63,988 nt of DNA from assembly GCA_017516485.1 (NCBI GenBank), contig JAFXCH010000043.1:1-63988 (forward strand). The letters are read 5' to 3'. Numbering within the stretch: the first letter of the stretch is position 1; every line of letters begins with the position of its first letter. The notes under the pieces are model-generated. The model was not told the DNA's origin. It did not search any database and was given only the letters and a program-made list of their open reading frames with translations. This DNA comes from Clostridia bacterium. Lineage in GTDB: Bacteria > Bacillota > Clostridia > Oscillospirales > Acutalibacteraceae. The position numbers and the translations under genes are program-made. Positions 25,242-34,646 of this stretch are shown one piece after another.

Positions 25242-26405
25242 ATGCCAATGGAGCGGACAGATGAAATATTAATACAGCTCATCGGCAATGAGGTTTGCGG
25301 CAGGCAGGTTAAGTTGCCGCCCGATCTTATGTCGGATGAACAGTTTGCAATAAATCTGTTCGAAAAAGCAAGGGAGCACGATGTTATACACATCGTTGCT
25401 TCAAATCTGAATAAAAATAAACTTCTAAGCGGAAGTGCCGCTCAGGCATATATGGGGCAGTTTTACGGCACTGTGTTCAGAGGCGAAAAGATGAACTACG
25501 CTTATGAGAGTGTATGTAAAACACTCGAAGAGGGGCGTATACCGTATATTCCGCTGAAGGGTGCGGTATTGCGTAACCTTTACCCGGAAGCATGGATGCG
25601 TTCAAGCGTGGATGTGGATATACTTGTGCACGAGCAGGACTTGGAATCTGCTTCACATCTGATTCAGAATAGCCTCGGTTACAAACAGAGTAACAGCACC
25701 GAACACGACATAACACTTACGCCTGACGGAAACATACTTATTGAGCTTCATTTCCGCCTGACAGAAGAACATAAGCTTGCATCAACAAAAATTCTCAACA
25801 ATGTATGGGATTACGCAAGCCCCTGCAGCGAAAACAGTTTTAAATATGAGCTGAGTAAACCGTTTTTCTACCTGTACCATATATCACACATGGCAAAGCA
25901 TGTTGTTTACGGCGGTTGCGGAATCCGTCCGTTTCTTGATTTGTGGCTTATGAACCGCAATCACGATTACTCTGACGAAGAAACAAGAAATCTGCTTCGC
26001 GAAGGCTCAATGCTTAAATTTGCCGAATGTGCCGAACTTCTCAGTCAGGTTTGGTTTTCGGGTGCGGAGCATACCGACATAACGCGGTCTTTGCAGGATT
26101 ACATTATAAAAGGCGGCGTGTTCGGCACTCAGGAAACACGTATGCTGTCAGACCAACAGCATAGCGGCGGAAAAAGAAAGCATATCCTCAGGCGTATTTT
26201 CGTATCGCGTAAGGATCTTGCATATACATACCCGATAGTAAAGAAATACCGTTTTTTAACTCCGTTGTGCGAAATTTGTCGGTTATTCTCTTTGCTGTTC
26301 GGAAAAAAGAAGAAATTCAGAAAAACATACCTCGCCAACCTCAATAATGTGTCGGCAGAGCATGCGGAAAAGATAAGAATTCTTTTTGAAAGAGTGGAAT
26401 TGTAA
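25242..26405 (+). CDS. NTP_transf_5 nucleotidyltransferase-fold protein
   Basis: 387 residues. The core (about 90-180) has YIPLKGAVLRNLYPEAWMRSSVDVDILV, a Lys-Gly motif followed by the Asp-x-Asp that binds metal, then ITLTPDGNILIELHFRL. This is the PF14907-type fold regularly found with HPrK-like kinases and PqqD proteins in lasso and exopolysaccharide loci. Substrate unknown. ATG25242 and ATG25248 are both possible. Its stop overlaps the sugar transferase start (TAATG), joining the cassette to the polysaccharide genes. Confidence 0.8.
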   Translation: MPMERTDEILIQLIGNEVCGRQVKLPPDLMSDEQFAINLFEKAREHDVIHIVASNLNKNKLLSGSAAQAYMGQFYGTVFRGEKMNYAYESVCKTLEEGRIPYIPLKGAVLRNLYPEAWMRSSVDVDILVHEQDLESASHLIQNSLGYKQSNSTEHDITLTPDGNILIELHFRLTEEHKLASTKILNNVWDYASPCSENSFKYELSKPFFYLYHISHMAKHVVYGGCGIRPFLDLWLMNRNHDYSDEETRNLLREGSMLKFAECAELLSQVWFSGAEHTDITRSLQDYIIKGGVFGTQETRMLSDQQHSGGKRKHILRRIFVSRKDLAYTYPIVKKYRFLTPLCEICRLFSLLFGKKKKFRKTYLANLNNVSAEHAEKIRILFERVEL

Positions 26406-27787
26406 TGAGCACAAAAGGAAACAACAAATTCATTAACCACGCAATCATAAGATCCTGCAAATTTGTGCATCTGCTTATGGTCGTCGTTGCTTTTATAGGA
26501 TGTCTTGACTATTACAACACAAGGTTCAATGATTATGCTGTAGGCGACACGAGATTTACAATCTTTGTTGGTCTTTATATACTTATGTTTATGTTTTGTC
26601 TGCGAACATATAAGGCATACGACTTCGGCCTGACAGAGCGCGGTATACTTGTTTACTCACAAACACTGTCGGCTTTTATCACAGATGTTGTGTTTTATAT
26701 AGTGTTTGTTGTTGCTAATTCAAAGGTGTTTAATCCGCTGCCGTTGGCTGTTTTGTTTGTTATTCAGATATTGATAAACAGCGTTTGGACTATTGTTGTT
26801 AACGGTATTTATTTCAAGCTGAATAAGCCTAAAAAAACAATTATTCTGTACCGTGAGGAGTCAGAACTTATCCGACTCAAGGAAATATACTCGCGCAAAA
26901 AGAATTTTAAAATTGCCGATACCGTAAAATATATCGACGGCGATGATTGGACAAAGTACATCGAAAATTGTGAGGCTGTTTTTGTTGTCGACCTTCTGCC
27001 GAGATATCGAAACTCAATTTTAAAATACTGTATAGAAAAGAATATTCATTGCTATACCGCACCGTATACGGGCGACATAATTATGAGGGGTGCTAAGTAC
27101 CTTAATATGTTCAGTGTGCCTGCTTTTGAAGTTTCGAGGGTAACGCCGAATGTTGAGTATCTGTTTTTCAAGCGTCTGATGGATATTGTTTTATCGCTTC
27201 TGGGTATCATTGTTCTCAGCCCGATTATGGTTATAACCGCAATTGCAATCCGTCTTTACGATAAAGGTCCCGCTTTCTACAGACAGGTAAGACTTACAAA
27301 AAACGGAAAAGAATTCAGAATCTTTAAATTCCGCAGTATGCGAGTCAATGCCGAGAGCGACGGCGTTGCAAGGCTTGCGACAGACAATGATGACCGTATA
27401 ACACCTATCGGCAGAGTTATACGTGCTTGCAGACTTGATGAGCTGCCTCAGCTTTTCAACATCCTCAAAGGCGATATGTCAATTGTAGGTCCCCGTCCTG
27501 AACGTCCCGAAATTGCGGTGCAGTACCTTGAGGAATTGCCTGAATTCAATCTGCGTCTGCAGGTTAAGGCAGGCCTTACGGGTCTTGCTCAGGTTTATGG
27601 CAGGTATAATACCGAGCCGGCGGACAAGCTGCAGATGGATCTTATGTACATAAACGATATGTCGATAATCGAGGATATCAAGCTCGTTCTGGCAACAATA
27701 AAAATCTTGTTCATCAAGGAAAGTACAAGCGGCACCGCCGAAGGACAGATAACGGCTATGGCAAGCAAAACCGAACAGAAAAAATAA
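26405..27787 (+). CDS. Undecaprenyl-phosphate sugar-phosphotransferase (polyprenol initiating enzyme)
   Basis: 460 residues. Four or five membrane helices in the first 130 residues, a Rossmann-like middle, then one helix (about 262-285) and the catalytic sugar-transferase domain (about 285-450): KRLMDIVLSLLGI, GKEFRIFKFRSMRVNAE, TPIGRVIRACRLDELPQLFN, GDMSIVGPRPERP, KAGLTGLAQVYGRYNT. This is the CpsE/WbaP-type enzyme that starts the repeat unit on the lipid carrier; the sugar cannot be told by eye. Confidence 0.93.
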   Translation: MSTKGNNKFINHAIIRSCKFVHLLMVVVAFIGCLDYYNTRFNDYAVGDTRFTIFVGLYILMFMFCLRTYKAYDFGLTERGILVYSQTLSAFITDVVFYIVFVVANSKVFNPLPLAVLFVIQILINSVWTIVVNGIYFKLNKPKKTIILYREESELIRLKEIYSRKKNFKIADTVKYIDGDDWTKYIENCEAVFVVDLLPRYRNSILKYCIEKNIHCYTAPYTGDIIMRGAKYLNMFSVPAFEVSRVTPNVEYLFFKRLMDIVLSLLGIIVLSPIMVITAIAIRLYDKGPAFYRQVRLTKNGKEFRIFKFRSMRVNAESDGVARLATDNDDRITPIGRVIRACRLDELPQLFNILKGDMSIVGPRPERPEIAVQYLEELPEFNLRLQVKAGLTGLAQVYGRYNTEPADKLQMDLMYINDMSIIEDIKLVLATIKILFIKESTSGTAEGQITAMASKTEQKK

Positions 27788-27812
27788 ACTCTGAAAAGAA
27801 AGGATTGTTTTT

Positions 27813-28565
27813 ATGGAGCCTTTGGTATCAGTAGTAATCCCGGTATACAATGCAACAAAATATCTGGCAAGAACGCTGGACTCTGCACTCAGACAGACCC
27901 ACAAAAACTTAGAGATTATTTTGATTGACGACTGCTCAAAAGATGATTCTTTGAAAATGATGTACGATTATGCCGCAAGAGATTCGCGAATAAAGGTGCT
28001 GGAGAGCGAAAAAAATCAGGGAGTTGCTGCTGTAAGAAACAGAGGTATTCAGGAAGCCACGGGCGAATATATCGCTCTGCTTGATAGCGACGATGTCTGG
28101 GTCGAAGACAAAATTGAAAGGCAAATAAAGTTGCTCAAGGAAAATAATGCTCAGATAGCTTATTCGTCATACAGCTTTATTGATGAAAATGATCAGCCGA
28201 TTATGCACCCGTTTATTGTTCCTGAAGAAACCACATATAAACAAATGCTCTGTTGTAACGATATCGGTTGTTCAACCGCTATGGTTGACGCGACCATATT
28301 TAAGAAACACCCGTTCAATAAAGAGTTTTACCATGAAGATTATGTGCTTTGGATGGAGCTGCTCGGTATTCCTGTTAAAGCAGTCGGAATAACAGATGTA
28401 TTGGTTAATTATCGATACAGTTCAGGTTCAAGATCGTTCAATAAAGTAAACGCTGCAAAACAAAGATGGATCATATACCGCAATGCGCTTAATATGAACC
28501 TTATTAAAAGTTCAACCGCAATGCTTGGTTATATGTTTAACGCCTTCAAGAAATACAGAAAGTGA
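27813..28565 (+). CDS. GT2 glycosyltransferase
   Basis: 250 residues, GT-A fold: VSVVIPVYNATKYLARTLDS, NLEIILIDDCSKDD, NRGIQEATGEYIALLDSDDVW with the metal-binding Asp-x-Asp, and EDYVLWMELLG near the C-terminus as the base region. No membrane helices. Good RBS (AAAGGA). One of the sugar-adding enzymes of the repeat unit. Confidence 0.92.
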   Translation: MEPLVSVVIPVYNATKYLARTLDSALRQTHKNLEIILIDDCSKDDSLKMMYDYAARDSRIKVLESEKNQGVAAVRNRGIQEATGEYIALLDSDDVWVEDKIERQIKLLKENNAQIAYSSYSFIDENDQPIMHPFIVPEETTYKQMLCCNDIGCSTAMVDATIFKKHPFNKEFYHEDYVLWMELLGIPVKAVGITDVLVNYRYSSGSRSFNKVNAAKQRWIIYRNALNMNLIKSSTAMLGYMFNAFKKYRK

Positions 28566-28575
28566 GACAGAAGAT

Positions 28576-29001
28576 ATGGAAGAGAAGAAATATAAAATCG
28601 GATACACAACCGGTGTGTTCGATATGTTTCACATCGGCCATCTTAATATTCTCAAAAGAGCCAAAGAACAGTGCGAGTACCTTATAGTTGGTGTAACAAC
28701 CGATGCTTTATGCCAAAGCAGAAAGAACAAGCTACCGATAATATGCGAAAAAGACAGAGTTGAAATTGTTGAGTCGATAAAATATGTTGACAAAGTCGTG
28801 CTTCAGCATGATATGGACAAGATTTCCGCTGTAAAAAGATATAACGTTGATGCTGTATTCGTTGGATCAGACTGGCAGGGAACATCTGCTTGGATTAATT
28901 ACGAAAAAGAGTTTAAGGAAGTAGGCTGTGATGTTGTGTACCTTCAGCACACTGAAGGAATTTCATCGACTATATTGAGAGAGAGAGTAACACATGTATA
29001 A
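28576..29001 (+). CDS. Cytidylyltransferase (TagD/LicC-like, HxGH fold)
   Basis: About 141 residues from ATG28576. HIGH-type motif GVFDMFHIGHLNILKRAKE and the C-terminal GISSTILRERV. Family members make CDP-glycerol, CDP-choline or CDP-ethanolamine. TagD-like length and the LicD protein directly after it (8-base overlap) indicate supply of an activated alcohol for decorating the surface polymer. Choline versus glycerol cannot be decided here. Confidence 0.88.
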   Translation: MEEKKYKIGYTTGVFDMFHIGHLNILKRAKEQCEYLIVGVTTDALCQSRKNKLPIICEKDRVEIVESIKYVDKVVLQHDMDKISAVKRYNVDAVFVGSDWQGTSAWINYEKEFKEVGCDVVYLQHTEGISSTILRERVTHV

Positions 29002-29845
29002 GTATGTGAGAAATGACCTTGAAGATACTTACGGTATTTTGCCTTTACAAGACAAAATACTTGAAATAATGGTTTATATTGACAGTTTCTGCAAGAAGCA
29101 CAACATAACATATTATCTGATGGGCGGTTCAGCATTAGGCGCAGCAAGACACGGCGGATTTATTCCTTGGGATGATGATCTGGATATCTTTATGACATAC
29201 GATAATTATGTTAAATTCGCAGAATGCTGTGAGAAGTATCTTGATACAGATAAATTCTATTTTCAGAAAGAAGATACCGAAGAAAACCCGTACTTTTTCT
29301 CCAAAATCAGAATGAACGGAACTACTTGCTACAATCCCATATTGCCCAAAGGTCATCAGGGTATATTTGTCGATATTATGTGCCTTAACAATGCACCATC
29401 GGGCAGTTTAGGAAAAAAGGTGCAGTATTATGCGGGCGGATTGCTAAAGGCAAGTGCTTTGTTGAGAACCAATTACTCTACAGAGAGCAAAAAGAAAAAA
29501 ATCGAGCTTTTGATTACAAGGTGTATAGTTACTAAGCCGATTAAGAAATTGCTGTTGCATTTGGTGCGAAGATACAATTCCCGTCCTGCAGATGAGTGTG
29601 CACACGTTTTCGGCAGAGCAAAATATGCCAACAGCTTTTACAGTTGCTCTTATTTTGGGGAAGGTAAATATATACCTTTTGAACAGGTGTCTCTCTGTGT
29701 ACCTGCCAAAGCGGAAAATTACCTGACAGACAGATACGGTAGCAGATTTATGGAAATGCCTGATGAAAAAACAAAGGCACTGTATGCATCTCATGCAACT
29801 GTCTGGAGCATTGATCAGGATTACAAGGAATTTATAAAAAACTGA
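28994..29845 (+). CDS. LicD-family phosphotransferase
   Basis: 283 residues. The nucleotidyltransferase-like core has YYLMGGSALGAARHGGFIPW followed by DDDLDIFM, the LicD signature, then HQGIFVDIMCLNNAP. LicD enzymes transfer phosphocholine, or related groups such as phosphoglycerol, from a CDP donor to surface sugars. Overlaps the cytidylyltransferase by 8 bases, which gives a donor-transfer pair. Cytosolic face. Confidence 0.93.
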   Translation: MYKYVRNDLEDTYGILPLQDKILEIMVYIDSFCKKHNITYYLMGGSALGAARHGGFIPWDDDLDIFMTYDNYVKFAECCEKYLDTDKFYFQKEDTEENPYFFSKIRMNGTTCYNPILPKGHQGIFVDIMCLNNAPSGSLGKKVQYYAGGLLKASALLRTNYSTESKKKKIELLITRCIVTKPIKKLLLHLVRRYNSRPADECAHVFGRAKYANSFYSCSYFGEGKYIPFEQVSLCVPAKAENYLTDRYGSRFMEMPDEKTKALYASHATVWSIDQDYKEFIKN

Positions 29846-29863
29846 AGTGACGGTAGTAATTTT

Positions 29864-30655
29864 ATGAGTAAAATCGAAGTATTGGTTGCGTGTATGAACC
29901 AACATAATGATGAGCTGTACAGTACAATGAATTTACAAACTGATGCAATATTGGCAAATCAGTGTGATAAGTACAGCTACCGTGAATACACACAGTCTGA
30001 CGGAAATACGGTTAAGCTTATTTCTTCTGCTGATCGCGGTGTTGGCAAAAATCGCAACAAAGCACTTCTGTATGCTACCGGCGAATATGTAATCAATGCC
30101 GATCAGGATATGATTTTTGAAGACGGTTATGCACAAAAAATTGAGGAAGCTTTAAGTAAAGTTCCAAAAGCTGATATGATTATTTTTAATCTGGAATACC
30201 TCAATCGTTTTACTCCCGGAAAAAAGCAAACACAAAAATTTAAAAGGTTGCATTTGTGGAATTCTATGCGTTACGGAACAGCACGTGCAGTTATCCGCCG
30301 TGGCGCAATAGAAAAAAAATGCCTTTCTTATTCCACGCTGTACGGCGGCGGTGCAAAATATTGCTCAGGTGAAGATTCGCTCTTTATCCGTGAAGCATTC
30401 AGAAAAGGACTTAAGATTTATGTAGCACCCACCGTAATTGCAAAAGTAAAGCAAGAGGAATCCTCTTGGTTTACAGGCTTTAGCGACAAGTATTTTATAG
30501 ATAAGGGCATACTTATCGCAAACGCATTCCCCGTTTTGAAACATCTGTTCGTTTACTATTTTGCGTTCGGAAAAAGAAATGTTTCTAAAGACCACAACTT
30601 TTTCAAAATCTGCAAATTAATGAAGCAGGGCTTTAAGCAGTATAAGGAAATTTAA
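29864..30655 (+). CDS. Glycosyltransferase, GT2-like
   Basis: 263 residues. EVLVACMNQHNDE begins the fold; GVGKNRNKALLYATGEYVINADQDM supplies the Gly-x-x-x-x-Arg-N and the Asp-x-Asp metal site; GEDSLFIREAF near residue 175 supplies the base. It is a GT-A enzyme of the repeat-unit pathway. Weak RBS (GACGGTAG). Confidence 0.85.
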   Translation: MSKIEVLVACMNQHNDELYSTMNLQTDAILANQCDKYSYREYTQSDGNTVKLISSADRGVGKNRNKALLYATGEYVINADQDMIFEDGYAQKIEEALSKVPKADMIIFNLEYLNRFTPGKKQTQKFKRLHLWNSMRYGTARAVIRRGAIEKKCLSYSTLYGGGAKYCSGEDSLFIREAFRKGLKIYVAPTVIAKVKQEESSWFTGFSDKYFIDKGILIANAFPVLKHLFVYYFAFGKRNVSKDHNFFKICKLMKQGFKQYKEI

Positions 30656-30735
30656 ATTTGAAATAACTGAAAAGCAGATGCTATCGGTTTTGGAGAAATT
30701 AATAAAAACAATTATATGTTAAACGGTGATAAACG

Positions 30736-31923
30736 ATGAAGATAGGTGTTTTAAAAGAATCGCTTTGTATTGGCGGCACTGAACGGAGTGCTGCTAATAT
30801 TTCCGTTGCTTTGTCAAAGAAACACGATATTACAACAATTCTTTTTAACGGCAGCGAAATTGTTTATCCCTACGGTGGCAAGCTTGTTGATATGAACCTG
30901 CCTTCACAAATGAATTATTTGAAAAAGATTGTAACGGCAATCAAAAGACGTGTAGGACTATCTAAATTGGTAAAGCAGGATAAATACGATGTTGTTTTTC
31001 TTTTTGCATGGCAAAAGAATCCAATAAACACACTCAGGCTGAAAAAATGTGTCAAGATAATTTCAATTAGGGATTTTGGTGCATTGGCTGAAAAGCCTGA
31101 AGTATATAAGAAGAATCTTGACACTTCTGACGGTGTTATCTGCAACTCGCAGTATATTAGAGATTATTATGTCGAAAAATACCCTGAGGACGCCGATAAG
31201 GCTTTTGCAGTACACAATATTATTGATACTCAGTCTATTATTTTGCAGTCAAAAGAGGCACTTGACGATGAAGGATTTGTGAATTTCAGAAGCTCTCATA
31301 AAAAGGTGATTGTGGCTGTCGGCAGATTCTGCAAAGAGAAGGCTTTTGAAAATCTTATACTTGCTATCAAAGAGTGTAAAAGCAAGATGAGTGATATAGG
31401 CCTTGTCTTTGTGGGTGATGGTGAGCTTAAAGATAGTTGCGCAGAGCTCGTAAAGCAAGCTGGTCTTGAAGATAATGTTTACTTTGCCGGCTATCAGAAA
31501 AATCCGTACAAGTATATGCATAAGTGTGATGCGTTTGTGCTTTCATCGCGTAGTGAGGGTTTCCCGAATGTATTAGCTGAGGCAATGGCACTTTCTTTGC
31601 CGGTTATCAGCACAAACTGCCTTACAGGTCCTGCGGAAATCTTGATGAAAAATCACGATTATAACGTAGCGAAAGATAAGTTTGAAGAATGTGACTACGG
31701 TATTATTACTCCGCGATATGATTCTTGCGGTGAGGAGCGTGCAATTTCTCAGCTTTCTGAAGCGATTTTTTATCTGCTTTCCGATGAAGAACTGATGAAA
31801 AAATACAGCCGACTAGCCGGCGAAAGAACCGCAGATTTTTCTGCTGAAGCAGCAGTGGAAAAACTTGAAGAAATATTCATTCTTCTTAAAAAAAGGAGAG
31901 AGAAAAACAATGCTCGGCTATGA
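30736..31923 (+). CDS. GT4 glycosyltransferase
   Basis: 395 residues, GT-B fold. N-terminal GVLKESLCIGGTERSAANIS (Gly-Gly-x-Glu acceptor loop); C-terminal VIVAVGRFCKEKAFENLILA, then SSRSEGFPNVLAEAMALSLPVIS with the ExxxxxxxE donor motif. Retaining transferase of the repeat unit. The end overlaps a possible 16-residue peptide reading. Confidence 0.93.
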   Translation: MKIGVLKESLCIGGTERSAANISVALSKKHDITTILFNGSEIVYPYGGKLVDMNLPSQMNYLKKIVTAIKRRVGLSKLVKQDKYDVVFLFAWQKNPINTLRLKKCVKIISIRDFGALAEKPEVYKKNLDTSDGVICNSQYIRDYYVEKYPEDADKAFAVHNIIDTQSIILQSKEALDDEGFVNFRSSHKKVIVAVGRFCKEKAFENLILAIKECKSKMSDIGLVFVGDGELKDSCAELVKQAGLEDNVYFAGYQKNPYKYMHKCDAFVLSSRSEGFPNVLAEAMALSLPVISTNCLTGPAEILMKNHDYNVAKDKFEECDYGIITPRYDSCGEERAISQLSEAIFYLLSDEELMKKYSRLAGERTADFSAEAAVEKLEEIFILLKKRREKNNARL

Positions 31924-31960
31924 CCCTGATTATGATTTCGACGGTTATTTTGTGGTATAA
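31910..31960 (+). CDS. Possible 16-residue peptide between two polysaccharide genes
   Basis: ATG31910 to TAA31960 reads MLGYDPDYDFDGYFVV, with AAAAGGAGAG about 11 bases before the start. It overlaps the end of the GT4 gene and its stop lies in the next gene's AAGGAG site. Rich in Tyr and Asp. It may be a translational-coupling mini-gene or chance; there is no homology evidence. Confidence 0.3.
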   Translation: MLGYDPDYDFDGYFVV

Positions 31961-31978
31961 GGAGAATCTGTAAGTTTT

Positions 31979-33259
31979 ATGAAAACAAGGATATCAGAAA
32001 GGCATATGCTGATGGGCTTGGTAATTGTTTTCAGTGTCTTGTTGGTGCTGAGATCGGTTAGCAATATCTTTGTGTATCCTCTGATTCTTGTCGGTGCAGC
32101 TGCGGTTGCTCTTTTGCCGCTGAGCACCTGCCTTCCGGTGCTTTGTTTTTTGTTACCTTTTGCCAATATTATCAAAATAAGTCCCGGACAGATAAGCCTT
32201 TTCACGGCATTATTTGCAATTTATGTTTTGAGGATAATTTTCAAAACCGGCAGACTTAACCGTATGTTCCTTCTGACAGCATTTCTTTTTGCGGGATACT
32301 GTCTGGCTGTTTCGGGGCCGGGTAAAATAGTTGTTATCGTTACTATGGTCTGCGGATTTGCGATGCTTAGGGAAGTTACAGAATCGGATGCTTACAATTA
32401 TCAGCATGTTTTGTATGCATTCTGTTTCGGTATAATAATTTCTTCTTGTCTTGGTATGCTGAGAGAACAATTACCTATAATTGAATCATTTAGTCAAGAT
32501 GAATTACATAAAATCGGTCACGAAGAATATGCAGCAAGATTCGTCGGACTTAACATCAATCCAAACTACTACACGATGGATATTTCGGTTGCTATGGGTT
32601 GCCTTGTAACAACAATATGCACCCATAAAATGAAACCGATTTATATGATTCTGTTTGTCGTTCTGGCTGTTTTTGGCTTGATGTCAGTCAGTAAGTCATT
32701 CCTTTTGGTTTTGGCTGTTATGGTTGTCATACTGCTTCTTAACAGCATAGGACGAGGTGGCACAGCATTTTTTAAGCTTTCGTTTGTGTTGATTCTGGCA
32801 GGTATTCTTATTTTGACATTTGCTAAAGAAGCTGTTGAAACCTACGTTATAAGACTTAATGCTGATTCGGGCGGTGATTTATCATCCGTTACAACAGGAC
32901 GAGGAGACATATGGCTCGAATATATCAAAACTATTTTAAAGGATTTAAAAATACTGTTTTTCGGTGCAGGTCTTGGGAATCAATTGGAAAAAGCACCACA
33001 TAATACTTATATAGAGATGATTTATTATATCGGTGCAACAGGTGTGGCTTTATATCTGTTTTTGTTCAAGTCATCTATTGCAATAAAAGAATTTCCCAGA
33101 AATATATTGTATTATATCCCAATCCTTATTATTTTGATAAGGCTTATGGGTATAGGCATGTTTATTCAAGATAGTTTTTGGTATTATATGGCCCTCATCT
33201 GTCTACTTTTGATGGAAGACAAAAAAAGAGAACAAATTAGAAACAATAATAATTTGTAA
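31979..33259 (+). CDS. Wzy-like O-antigen polymerase/ligase family protein
   Basis: 426 residues, about 10-12 membrane helices. The large extracytoplasmic loop (about 275-330) includes TTGRGDIWLEYIKTI, then FFGAGLGN, followed by APHNTYIEMIYYIG, the His-Asn motif common to WaaL/Wzy proteins. In a Wzx/Wzy cluster this is the repeat-unit polymerase. Weak spacing of AAGGAG (13 bases). Confidence 0.88.
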   Translation: MKTRISERHMLMGLVIVFSVLLVLRSVSNIFVYPLILVGAAAVALLPLSTCLPVLCFLLPFANIIKISPGQISLFTALFAIYVLRIIFKTGRLNRMFLLTAFLFAGYCLAVSGPGKIVVIVTMVCGFAMLREVTESDAYNYQHVLYAFCFGIIISSCLGMLREQLPIIESFSQDELHKIGHEEYAARFVGLNINPNYYTMDISVAMGCLVTTICTHKMKPIYMILFVVLAVFGLMSVSKSFLLVLAVMVVILLLNSIGRGGTAFFKLSFVLILAGILILTFAKEAVETYVIRLNADSGGDLSSVTTGRGDIWLEYIKTILKDLKILFFGAGLGNQLEKAPHNTYIEMIYYIGATGVALYLFLFKSSIAIKEFPRNILYYIPILIILIRLMGIGMFIQDSFWYYMALICLLLMEDKKREQIRNNNNL

Positions 33260-33423
33260 ATATGCAGTATTTATTACAATATTATTATGCCAATTACAAT
33301 CAACCGATAAAGATTCAGGAATAAACGATAAAATTGTTTTTGGAACAGTAAGTCTGTTGTTTAATATGATTTACAAAGAAAATATATGATATATCTTTAA
33401 CTGTGCAAAAGGGAAAGGATACG

Positions 33424-34632
33424 ATGAGAGTTATTTTTGTTACCGCAAATAGATTCCCGAAAGAAGGTGCTTGCACCAGTCTGCTCAAAAACTTGTTTTT
33501 TAAAGGCGGTTTGCTTGAACGGTGCGACAAAATTGATATTTTGGTTGCTGATGATTTATATTCTGATATTCAAGCAGAGAATTATAACGGAATAACCGTT
33601 TATCATCTCAACTGTCTTCAGAAAATATCTGTTCGCGATTATAAGCGGATTTTTTTCAGGCATCCGATTGTAACTATCATAGGAATGCTGCGCAAGACAA
33701 TAAGCAAAAAGCGAAAAACAATTGTCGATCCTATAAATTGCAAAAGCATTGAGCGTAAGTTAAATAAAATTTGTTTCGAAAAATATGATGTAATTTTTAC
33801 GGTTATGGGAACCTTGGATACAGTTCCTGCTTGCTTGAAATATAAGCAGAATAATCCCGATATAAAGCTTGTTGTTTATCAGGTTGATCCTTGTGTTTCA
33901 AATGAGGCATACAAACCTCAAACACTTGAAGAACGGCAGAGTTTTGAGAGTGAGTTGTATGAAACGGCGGACAGGATAATTACCACGCCTATTTTGCTTG
34001 AGGAGTCAAAACAAATTTATCCGCAGTCAATTATTGACAAAATGGTTGCAATGGAATTTCCGAATGTTGTACCGGGCTATGAAGATGAATCTGTTGACGG
34101 AGAAAAAATCCGTTGCCTTTTTACAGGGCTCATTTACGGCGATTTCCGCGATCCGACATATACCTTCCGTCTTTTTGATAAGCTTGATGAAGGAACGGAT
34201 TTTGAGATTATCGGTTCAATTACCTCTCCTTTTGATGAGGAAGCGAAGAAACACCGTGTAATCTGCCACGGACGAAAAAGCCTTGATGAAACAAAGGATG
34301 AACTTCGCAAAGCACATATCCTTGTCAATATAGGCAACCGTATGACTAACCAGGTGCCCAGCAAAATTTTTGAATACATTTCTTACGGTAAGCCGATTGT
34401 AAATATCTGTAAAAACCGCAACTGTCCGAGCTTGTCTTATCTTGAAAACTATCCTTATGTACTCAATTTGTTTGAAGAAGAGGATTGCTTTGAGGAGCAG
34501 GCAGAAAAGCTCAACGCGTTTATTAAAGAAACTTATAACAAGAGAATTTCTGCCGAAGAAATTGAACGGTTATATGAAAAATGTACCCCCAAATTCTGTG
34601 CCAAGCAGATGTGGGAAACGATAAACAACTGA
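33424..34632 (+). CDS. Glycosyltransferase, GT-B fold
   Basis: About 402 residues from ATG33424 (GGGAAAGGA upstream; an earlier in-frame start at 33403 is less likely). N-terminal VIFVTANRFPKEGACTSLL; C-terminal VPSKIFEYISYGKPIVNI, where the donor-binding segment is expected. Lower sequence GC than the flanking operons. Part of the repeat-unit pathway; acceptor unknown. Confidence 0.8.
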   Translation: MRVIFVTANRFPKEGACTSLLKNLFFKGGLLERCDKIDILVADDLYSDIQAENYNGITVYHLNCLQKISVRDYKRIFFRHPIVTIIGMLRKTISKKRKTIVDPINCKSIERKLNKICFEKYDVIFTVMGTLDTVPACLKYKQNNPDIKLVVYQVDPCVSNEAYKPQTLEERQSFESELYETADRIITTPILLEESKQIYPQSIIDKMVAMEFPNVVPGYEDESVDGEKIRCLFTGLIYGDFRDPTYTFRLFDKLDEGTDFEIIGSITSPFDEEAKKHRVICHGRKSLDETKDELRKAHILVNIGNRMTNQVPSKIFEYISYGKPIVNICKNRNCPSLSYLENYPYVLNLFEEEDCFEEQAEKLNAFIKETYNKRISAEEIERLYEKCTPKFCAKQMWETINN

Positions 34633-34646
34633 AAAAGAGGAAAATC

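Noticed and set aside
33260-33400. Short plus-strand reading STDKDSGINDKIVFGT between polymerase and transferase genes
   Set aside because: Possibly a gene remnant, but too short and without a recognisable family, so not listed as a feature.
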